Positions 37,769 through 46,647 of a stretch of 64,000 nucleotides of DNA are shown here, piece by piece. Position numbers and translations under genes: made by a program. Origin of the DNA: Lepraria neglecta (taxonomy: Eukaryota > Ascomycota > Lecanoromycetes > Lecanorales > Stereocaulaceae). The stretch covers positions 744,001 to 808,000 of the forward strand of contig CM065647.1 of assembly GCA_033220425.1 (NCBI GenBank), in the 5' to 3' direction. How positions within the stretch are numbered: the stretch's first letter is position 1; each line of letters opens with the position of its first letter. The notes under the pieces were generated by a model. It had not been told where the DNA came from and did not search any database. It saw nothing but the letters and a program-made list of their open reading frames with translations.

Positions 37769-38605
37769 ATGGGTCTTCAAAGCATCAAGTCCTATCTATC
37801 ATCGCTGTTTCGCACGTCCGTGGAAGAGCACCTCCCCCAAACATCACAGATGGAGCCATTACAGACGGAGTCTAGACCAATCGAGCGAGTGCCTCCGAGA
37901 TATTGTCCTTTCGAATCATTACCCCGGGAAGTTTTAGATATGGTTCTGTACCACTTGGACGACATCTCTCTCGTTTGTCTGAAGCATACACATTCACGAT
38001 TTCGAGCCCCCATAGCCATGAATGGTCACAACCTTTCTCTATGCGCGAAGTGGATGATCATGTGCAGATTCGAGGATGACATGATTGAATATCCAGCAAC
38101 AGTCGCGTGTGCTTTTTGCAAGGTAAAACGCGCCATAGCAGATTTTGGATAGGATTCCAAAATTGGATTTGAACACTTTCGTATGATGAATGCGAGGCCC
38201 TTGGAACGATACTGCCGGAGGCACGCTGCTTATAGCCTTTGTTGACCTAAGGAGCGTTATTGTTCGAGTAAAGTCGAATTGGTTGGCTCTCTCGAGCTGA
38301 CCTGCTTACATTGTGGGGCCAAGCCAACGCATTGTGGGCAATACGAACCACTTGCCATAGGTGAGGAAGAGGAATGTCGAGAACGATCTTGCCAGAATAA
38401 TTGCGAAATTTGTCCACCCCTGTATCTTCCAACATTCTCGAGGTTGGGACCGCTTGTGGATGATGGCTGTTATTTCTGGGATGTTGTCTCTCGTTATAGA
38501 TTCGTCCGAAGACCAGATAATGATTATCAGCTATGGATCAGCGAACGGTACTCAGAGAGACGACCACATCAGCCATCTCTCAACCATTTTAAGCGACAAG
38601 AGTGA
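37769..38605 (+). pseudogene. F-box protein gene with two in-frame stop codons
   Basis: F-box proteins link substrates to the SCF ubiquitin ligase. From the ATG at 37769 the frame encodes a leader and an F-box (CPFESLPREVLDMVLYHLDD, then LVCLKHTHSRFR), then CAFCKVKRAIADFG and TAG at 38150-38152. The same frame continues with sense that looks real (GFEHFRMMNARPLERYCRRH), then TGA at 38243-38245, then CLHCGAKPTHC and CQNNCEICPPLYLPTFSRL up to 38605. The Cys/His pairs fit the zinc-ribbon-like tails of fungal F-box proteins. An intron from 38122 to 38253 (donor GTAAAA, acceptor CCTAAG, phase 0) would remove both stops but also the Cys/His-bearing segment. I favour pseudogene over an unusual 132-nt intron. 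Confidence 0.6.
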
Positions 38606-38839
38606 CAAGAACAAGAGACGAAGTTCAATTACCATGTTATCAGGGAAGTGAAGACGTTTTTGACAGATTTGTAGATAGACGCAGAAATGTATGCAAGCCG
38701 AAGGACTGAAGTCGCTGAATATTATACTAAATTACCTACGAAAAGACGTAACGCAAAGTTCTGTGACAAGAACCCCAACCTAGCATGCAAAGGATGAGCT
38801 GTATCTAACTTCGCCACTAGCAGGGCGGCACAAGCGGAC

Positions 38840-39334
38840 AATATTGCGACTGAGCTTTATACTCTCTTTAGGGCTATTCTCGCGATTGTATCAGCTGCTA
38901 TTGTCTACCGTCTAGCAGTCCACAGATTGCACGATCTAGATCAGGTGTACGGTATGAATATTAGACACAATTAAAGGAACATCATCATTGACTAGCATTC
39001 ATGTAAACGCCTAGCTACTTACAGTACCTATGCCGCAATCAATCAATCCGCGAGCTCGGACAACCAAACCTCAAACAACAGCAACTCCAGGTACGCTCCA
39101 ACATGCGACTGTGCCAAGTTTACCTCTCCTCATACCTCTCTTGGTGGCGCACAACTCGGACTACACAGCGAAACCGACTGCATCAACGCATGCGCCAACT
39201 GTAATGTCAGTGTTGTTGTTCTGACTGGCTTCTTTATGGAACTTCAGCTCTTGTGCTCAGTTGTCTTCCTGCTTCGGTCCAAAATCTCCAATCAGACTTA
39301 TTCTGCGGGTGGCCTGCGGATTTCGAACTAGCAT
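38840..39334 (+). pseudogene. Remnant copy 3 of the Cys-containing membrane protein
   Basis: A hydrophobic segment (LFRAILAIVSAAIVYRLAV) followed by HRLHDLDQ corresponds to the membrane span and KRQHDLHQG of copy 1. A probable intron (donor GGTATG near 38950, branch TTGACTAG or acceptor CGCCTAG near 39013) leads to an ectodomain with Asn-rich sequons, CDCAKF and ETDCINACANCN, matching DCINACVSYN of copy 1. The cytosolic N-terminal part is absent and the frame runs into unrelated sequence before the usual C-terminus, so it is a relic. Confidence 0.6.
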
Positions 39335-41319
39335 TGCCCTTCGAGGAGAAGGAGAAAGGTCCAAGCCAATGCACAAGTCTCAGGAATAGCAGATAGACTC
39401 AAAAAGGCCCATTAAAAAGACATCTTAGTCAAAAGATAAGTCTCGGGTGTTGAGCATGGAATAGAGACCATGCGCGAATTCATGAGCCAAAGTCGCCCGC
39501 TTGAGCCGCCTATGGAGTCCTCTTCATCCCATCCAAGAAAATCCTGCGATGGAGATAGAAAGCTTTCTCACATTGTTTGCTACAGTATTCAACAACAAAA
39601 CCTTCACAATGCAAGAAGCCTCCACGGCGCAGGAAGCCCACCAGTTCTCCCACCAGCCCTATACAATCGATTGCGGGGAGAACATCAAGCTCTACTATCA
39701 GTAGCAGACTATCTGAAACAAGTACGAAAGGATACAGGACTGAGAATGATACAGTAAACGACGCCCGCTTCCGCGACTGGACCCGTGCACAGGGTATAGA
39801 CTTGACTGGGTTGGAGCGAGAGACTGGCCGCGCCACTAGGAGTATGTGTTTCTACTGGCTGAAAGGCTGGATTGATAGGGTGAATGGTGGGCCTGGCGAT
39901 ATGGGCCCGGGGCCTAATGGCGAGGTGGCGGCGGTAATGATGAGGGAGCAGAATTCCGTGAACGTGAACGAAGAGTAGAAACAGCGGGACAGGGAGATGG
40001 GCTTGTTGTTCCATAACGATTCTCAGTCCTCAGTCTCGATCTCATTTATGCAGCCATTTAGATAGCATAGTAAGGACTCGTACGCCTAAATGGCATTCAT
40101 TTGTAGTGTTTGTTAGGTTCGACGAATTAAGCCTTGTCCACGAAGTTTCATCCCACTGCAATAACATCAACAATCCGGTAACCTAAGTAGCAATATCTCA
40201 CTATCAAGGGCACCGAAGAATCCTCCTACAACAACTTCACAGAACAAAAGATCGGCCATGAGAGAGATCACCAGGTCATTCAAAGGCCTCAAGAAATTCC
40301 ACCAAGCATGCTAGCGAGCAACATTGATCTCATACGTACTCTAGACTCTCCCAGCAGGGTCACGCAGAGAAAGCCATAATCTTGAGTGGCTTCAGCCCTT
40401 CTGGTCCGCCATCGGTCTCACACTCATTTTGCTGCATCAAAGAGCATCAGAAGGGGTGGACAGGAAAAGTTTCAATGCCAAGAAATTGTACACAATTTGC
40501 ACACGCTAAGTGCCGCGACACGATCCTCAACCTAGTCTTGCATACAGACCTCACTCTCGGGCCCATGAGCATCCCTGACTGTTTCGCCAGCATACTACAA
40601 GTCAGATTTTCTGAACAATCTTAAAGAAATCTACTCTTCATTGCGAGTAGTAGCACTGTTTTCTAGATCACAAAATAGCATGACGAAGACTAGGTTTGTT
40701 GATGAAGTGCTTGTGAATGTAAATATGGACAATCAGAATGCTAGTTAAGTCGACCATATCTTCCTCTTCTTATCCCTGCTAAAGATCAATAACTAGACCA
40801 TTCCATGATGTCCACACCAATGCCAACTCAAACCCTCAGAGACCACCGCCTACCTCCTCATTTCTCCGACAACGCCTTCTCGTAAAGGTTGTTCCCATCT
40901 GCTCTGGCCATCTGCTAGTCTTCATCCCGTTTCAATGCTCGTTGGAAAGGTTTGTAAAGGTGTCTAGGAACAGATCTATTAGCTTGGATCGGAGTATGGG
41001 AAAAGATGACCAGACTCACCCACTGGTCGTCGTTTCAGTGAGATTAGTCGATTACAATGATTCCCTCTGGTATATCTCCCATGTCGACTTCGAAGGTAGA
41101 GTTTAAAGATCCTAAAGAGTTGGTTGTGGTGAGACAAGGCTTGACAAGGCCGTGTCTGGTAAGGAGCCTGCGATCTAGGTTAATACAACATCCGAGTCAT
41201 CATTCAGGTCAACGAGTAGGGCATGATAATGTACATCTGTTATTGCCCATGCTTAGCAAGTCGCACGACTTGGTTCTGGTACCGCCTGTTTTGGCTCCCT
41301 CCCTAAAGATGCTCTCACC
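39335..41319. other. 2-kb gene-poor region
   Basis: The plus-strand frames at 39470-39978 overlap one another in three phases and have no ATG in good position or shared splice solution. They could be a relic, but nothing is recognised. The rest (40.0-41.3 kb) shows nothing coding. Confidence 0.4.
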
Positions 41320-41552
41320 TTAGCTGAGCGTTTCGAATTGAAGGTCTTCATACCTAATCGTGTGTAGCGTGGGTTTCAACTCCATCCAGAACGCCTCAGC
41401 CTGGTCATCAGGGAAACAGATGTTAAGCAGTTGTGGTCGTGCTTTGAGCGCAAGGTATTGAGCGGGTTTGAGAGCGGACAACACTTGAAGGGTCAGCAAA
41501 GAAAAGCACAAGGAAGGTAAAAAGGGATGGTACCAGTGTAATTGGTCGTCAT
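41320..41552 (-). CDS. Small spliced ORF of unknown function
   Basis: ATG at 41552, first exon 41534-41552 (19 nt), intron 41484-41533 (50 nt, donor GTACCA, branch TGCTGAC, acceptor TTCAAG), second exon 41320-41483. The product is 60 residues, ending IRYEDLQFETLS. The intron has all three expected elements and restores an open frame, which favours a real transcript. The coding quality is moderate and no family is recognised. The upstream minus-strand frame (41559-41774) may belong to a longer gene. Confidence 0.3.
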
Positions 41553-41939
41553 GTGGTTCTAGTTGTCGAGGATTGAGAAGGAAAGCGTGAGAATTGGCAG
41601 TACAGTAGCTCGGTAGTGTGTGGCGTTGGCGTACCAAGTCGAGACTGGCGAAGCTAGAAGAGAAAAGAATTTTTTATCAGCCAAAGGTCGGCCAGCAGTT
41701 ATATCCCGTCTCCTCCCGCCCTTGTGTGGTTTATCATCATCGGAAATCAGAGACCCTTCACGCGAGCAGAGCATTAGGTACTACCCGCTGAGCATTGGGG
41801 GATACAACAGGTTTCACTACTGGCCTTTTAGTTACGGACCCTGCTGCCTGAAGCCTCTCGAGCTCCATTCTGGAACAGATGACGGTTTCGGTCCTGTGTT
41901 CACCCAATGTCAGCAAGCGGAGGGATCACAAAAGGGACA

Positions 41940-42480
41940 ATGATGACAGTTACGCTTGCATACCCGTCGAGGTTGCCGTAAAGAAGATCTGAGCCCCTGT
42001 CATCATCGTCGTGAAGAGCTGCGATGAAAGAGGAATCGGTTGGTGATGGTTACATCAGGCCACAGGTGTTTCCACCAAGAGGGTCCGATACCCTACTGTC
42101 GAGGTCATGAGATGGTAGAGGAAACGGTCGGTGACGGTGGAAAGAACGGAACCATGTAGTAGTAAACACCGCCAAGAGGGTCTGCCTACCTGCTGGCACC
42201 GGTATGAGATGGTGTAGGCAGCAATGAGTGATGGTATGAGAGAAGTACATGGCAGTGGATGCCGTCATGATGGTCTGATCCTTGCTGACAAGTGTTGTGG
42301 AGGGGTATGATGGAAGAGGCAACGGCCAGGTATGGGTGCGTGGAGAGAGGTACATCGGAGTGTAGGCTCTCGAGACGGTCGTCGTCCCTGCTGGGGTGTC
42401 GTGGATAGAGGATGAGCCATAACAGAAGAGGGTATGGTCAGCATGCGTTGCTTGGAAGAGGAAGTTTGTATGCAAAGCGT
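41940..42480. repeat. Imperfect tandem repeats, GAGGGTC/GAGATGGT motifs
   Basis: Units of roughly 100-110 bp recur with drift: CCAAGAGGGTC followed after about 30 bp by ATGAGATGGT occurs near 42075-42115 and near 42173-42212. A weaker third unit (GGGGTATGATGGAAGAGGC) lies near 42302. The minus strand is open for 141 codons over them, with His/Thr/Pro-rich content likely imposed by the repeats rather than by selection. Confidence 0.45.
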
Positions 42481-42904
42481 ACTATCATGACAGCGACCTC
42501 CACCCAGCTCATTGAGGCTCTCTTGTGTAAGGAGGCACCAACGACTTGCTTTCGAAGACTACGTCGATAGTACTGCATAGAGAGAAGCAGCCGTCAGTGC
42601 TGGTTGCTCGAAGCTGGAGCACTACATAGGATGCTTACCATGGCCGAAGCAATGTCCACTTCGCTGAGCATTGGGGACTACGGGTGAGTCACAACGACGA
42701 GAGGCTCTAGAGTCTGACATGTGCTGACAACAGTGCACACGAACGCTACATCGAAAAGCTAGGAGTACAAGAGTATTGTCGATGAACAGAAGAGTAGATG
42801 GATTGCAAGAGTCAAGAAAATTGGTGAGCGAGCGATGTGAGAGGAAGAGAAAGTAAACAAGCAGAAACTTCTTTCTTAAAGTTGGGAAAATGGGCTAACG
42901 TAGC

Positions 42905-43180
42905 TTAATTCCCACGTTCCTGCTCTGTTTGGAAGGAAAGCAGGTAAGAGTCGGCGTCATTGTTGAGAGAAGCGAGGGAAGGAGCAGCGTCGAGCAGCGA
43001 CGTTCCTTCCCATTTGAACCACGCTATTGAAAGTCTACATTTACAATTCTCATCTGGCAATGTAATAGTATTTTTACCAGTCTGAACCACAATTTCTATG
43101 GAATAAGATTGGGGAAGAATTGTCATCTCACAAACCCCTTCCGCAACCGCGCCTGAGACAAAGCTAGTAAAAGCGCGCAT
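42905..43180 (-). CDS. Small ORF, hypothetical
   Basis: ATG at 43180, 91 codons, no intron needed. The product has a hydrophobic or alternating beta-like centre (YSIEIVVQTGKNTITLP), a CKC pair and an acidic C-terminus. No family is recognised. Called weakly because the composition is protein-like and differs from the simple repeats next to it. Confidence 0.28.
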   Translation of the reverse strand: MRAFTSFVSGAVAEGVCEMTILPQSYSIEIVVQTGKNTITLPDENCKCRLSIAWFKWEGTSLLDAAPSLASLNNDADSYLLSFQTEQERGN

Positions 43181-43855
43181 TGGACGTCTCTCTGCACATC
43201 GAAAATGGGAAGTTGACCCTTTCGGAGATTGCAGACCAGACTATTGCACAAAGACGCAAGACCGTGCTTCCGTGCACTGCGCTTTACAATTCTGAACACT
43301 GTGCTACGTTACTGTTATGTTTGGCTGTACTTTCTTCATTACATCTACACCCATTGATACGGCGACCGTTACTCATCAGCACTTTCCAAAGGTTCGTTTC
43401 TGCAGGTGAGGAAACAAGAGGTAGGAACCATACGTTGCGATGTTCCTGCCACTAAAAAGGTCTTTTCTCTTTACCCATGAGGATTGCTATCATTAAGGTG
43501 CAGAACGCACGTGCGAGGGATAACAACGGTTTGTTACATCGTTGTCAATTGTCAGGTGGCGATGTCTAGATATTGATGGGCTTTATTGGTTGCCACTTGT
43601 ACGAGATGGAGTTGTTTACGTTGGAGAGGCAGATGCAGATGAAGGGCAATTTCGACCAGAAGAGTAAGTCAAGAACACGACAATGATGCAATTTAATTGA
43701 AGCGGCTTCAGTCATTGGGTTCAGTCGCCTGCCTGCGTCTACCAGCAGCCTCCTATCTCACACTTGTCTTGCCACTGAACATGTTCAAATAGCTGGAGTT
43801 CTGCGTATATAATTGACTCCTGGGTAAGGCATCCGAGCCCTTCTTTCCTCCTCGC

Positions 43856-44572
43856 AGTTCATCACCACCCCGCCTCTCATCCAGAGTCTGAAGCTCGCAA
43901 TTAAGCCAGAAACGCAGTCGAGCGAGTGCAGCCCTCTCGCTTTGCCGCCTTTCTGCATTTTCCAAGGCGACTCCATTAGTGCTTTTGTCGCTCGAACTCG
44001 GAAACACCAGCATTTGGAGGTCACTAACGTTACAGGTATGCAACCCTCTCATCCTGAGTGACCCAGCAACTAATTCACAAAAGAGCAAGGTTCATCGCAA
44101 AGCATGCTTGCTCATTCATCGGATGGTCGCTCCCTGGGCTTTGCTCAACAGCATAATCATGAGGACCCAGATCTAGAAGAGATCGTACAAAGTCATAGTC
44201 TGGAATCTTCGAATGCCAGTCAAACCCTGAGTATGTATGGTTCTTCCATCCTCTATAAATTGAGACTCATTCGTAGCAGATCGAGACATTTCAGAAGAGG
44301 AGCACGCTATCATCCCTACCCCGCTTGTAAACAGGTCACACGAATCCGTTGTAGACCTCAAGATCAGAGATCTTCTCCAGCGATACCAGGCCGGCTGCCC
44401 AAACCTACAAACGATCTGCCCATTATTCGGGGTCCTATTACCATCTATCGATATCAAACTGGACCCTTCTGCTGGATTGAGCGCCAAAATCGAGTTCTCT
44501 CTTCGATTGACAGAGGCGTTCATAGAGGATATCCTCGCTTCAAGAGCTACGGCGACGGAAGTATCTTATTGA
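43856..44572 (+). CDS. Unidentified multi-exon gene, 5' end unresolved
   Basis: Three coding segments join in frame: 43856-44035, 44090-44230 and 44280-44572, through introns 44036-44089 (donor GTATGC) and 44231-44279 (donor GTATGT, acceptor GTAGCAG). Content includes LKLAIKPETQSSE, HNHEDPDLEEIVQSHS, an acidic DISEEEHAIIPTP and a helical end (VVDLKIRDLLQRYQAGCPNL... and LRLTEAFIEDILAS). An upstream start was not found; a shorter version starting at ATG 44104 would give 139 residues. The 3' end overlaps the convergent minus-strand pseudogene by 33 bp. Function unknown. Confidence 0.42.
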
Positions 44573-45336
44573 AGGATTTCCAAATAACCTGCAATCCTCA
44601 CCAGACTTTATAGCAACGATGACGAACCCAGCTTCCTCTGTCGGGCCTGTAACCACGTTTGTTACTGGATTGCTGAAGACTCTGACAGCCCCTGCGGCAC
44701 CATATTTCTTAATAAGGATTGCACAGACTAATCGGTCCACTTTCTTAAGGTCTTTCCTAATCATCTCCTTGGCGTCTAGGACGACGTCCTAGCCAGACTA
44801 AATAGTATTTAGCAAAGAACGTATTATTTCGAGCCACAGAATCCTCGTACCAACTCTGTAGCTTTTTCCTTGAGTTTTTGATCGTCGTATACAATATCAT
44901 CTACCGATATAGCTTGATCCTTAACTATGACCCCTGAGTATTTGGATGATTGCGAGTATTGTAGAACTAGATGTATCTGAGAGGCACCCTGCCCCGCCCA
45001 GCAACGTCTTGAGACTTCGTAAATACGGAAGTGAATAAGGTTCGACGAGGGCGCTGGGATCCTAATGCATGGCTCCCGTGACTATACAGAGCGATAAATC
45101 GTGAATTCACGTATCGAAGTGGACAAAGCTATAATATATGAGTCGCTATTCGATAAAGAGTAGAAGTGATCGCGAACGATTTCTCTCGAGGACCGCGCCG
45201 GATTAGAGATGCTCTTTCGGAAGGGAGAACACCACAGCGAGAGTGGCTGATTGCCTAGAGGATGTGAGCAGATATAAAGACGTCGTAGAGTGCGAAAAAG
45301 GCTCTTCTCCGGCTGACCTTGATGGTCATGAGGTAT
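44540..45336 (-). pseudogene. Broken unidentified gene with in-frame TAG
   Basis: The minus strand reads as one frame from about 45336 (FYSLSNSDSYIIALSTSIRE, then FTIYRSV), through TAG at 45082-45084, then 77 sense codons (EPCIRIPAP, LIHFRIYEVSRRCW, LVLQYSQSSKYSGVIVKDQA, DDIVYDDQKLKEKATEL). Intron 44789-44850 (donor GTACGA, branch TGCTAAA, phase 0) follows, then DVVLDAKEMIRKDLKKVDRL, ILIKKYGAAGAVRVFSNP and GFVIVAIKSGEDCRLFGNP to the stop at 44540. The two sides of the TAG have the same protein-like character, so I read it as a nonsense mutation. TAG as part of an intron acceptor (GTATAG) is the alternative. No family recognised. Confidence 0.45.
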
Positions 45337-46647
45337 TTAAGAGAGGCGATGGTGGAAGCTCAGATACGGCGGTAGTGCGCAAAGCCGAAGACGAAGGAGG
45401 AGTTGAGGTTTAGAATATTGAGGGATTTGCGTCTTTCGATAGCATATGCTCCAGGCGACGTACGAAATGATGCAAAATTAAAAAGCGTGCAGCGAAAGTA
45501 AAGGTCAGTCGACCGAGTTGGGGAAAGGGGTCGATAATGATGCTTTAGGCTTAAGAGGGTGGATTCAAGGGAGTTAAGCAGGTAAGGAATAGAATTCGAG
45601 GAGAAGTGGGAGACGGGAGGGTAGGAGCTGGGACTTTTAGAGAGGGTGCTGGAAGGGCCAGTCTGAAGAGGGGGGATCGAGGAGGCCTAGATGCTTGCTG
45701 ATAGGGTTTAAAAGGTAACGAATGGTGAGAACACAAAGATAAGGAGTCAGATCTCAGGTGACACATATCTACTAGAATACTATCAGTGTGTTCTGCTGCT
45801 CCTGTCTGTTTGCTGGTTCGGAATAGGGATTGAATCCGGCATTTGATGATGGCAGGATCACCAGGTTGCGGAATGCCTTGGATGTTAAGTGATGCAGAAT
45901 ATTTGGCGTGATGATTGTGTGCTATGCTGCTCTATTATATAGATCTGAGAGAAGCTTGAGTCCTATATCAAGAAGAGAGCATACAAGATGTTGACTAAGT
46001 TATGGAGGGAAGAAACCAAGGGAAGCAGACTCAGGAGACTGCAACCAAACCATCGACAAAGGTAACGAGCCAACACGGGGAGGCGAAGAGAGCGCGAAAC
46101 ACTCAGATGAGAACGGGAAAGGTTGGTAAAGAAGTTCCTCAATCAATCAATGATGACGAAACTTGCAACGATGCCCATTTCCGTTTGTAATAACTGCAGA
46201 GGAATCAAGGACATGTAGATATGAGCTCCATAGGACGAATAATAGCGAGCCGTGGTGCACACCAAAAGTGGTCCCACCCCATCAGCTGTGGTGCGCGGCG
46301 CTCAACCGCTTTCTAGAAACAGAAACAGCGGCGAGAAGTAGATGCGATGCTGCAGCAGAAAGATGTGTTCGCCAGGAGACACCTTCCCATTGGATTTGTT
46401 GCATAATCTAACATTACATAGCTAGGAATTCTCGGGCTATAAGTCCGTCGAAGGACCAAACTAAGCAAGTAATTTGTGTCCACTGTAATGCTATCCATGT
46501 ACACAGATATTCTATTTGGTAACATAAGCAAAGCAACATCTCCCCCTCAAATCTCCTGAATGATGTGATCACCACGTCTATGTCATCTAGCATATGCACG
46601 TCACCTATCCCTAAACACCACTGTTTCCTGCCTGTTCTGAGTCCTCC
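45337..46647. other. 1.3-kb gene-poor region
   Basis: Downstream of the FunK1 gene. No supported ORF; the minus frame at 45551-45766 is Pro/Ser/Leu low complexity. Nothing else is seen. Confidence 0.4.

Noticed and set aside
39470-39978. Three overlapping plus-strand frames (67-133 codons) as a possible gene.
   Set aside because: No donor/acceptor pair links the frames in phase and no ATG opens the longest one; at best a relic.
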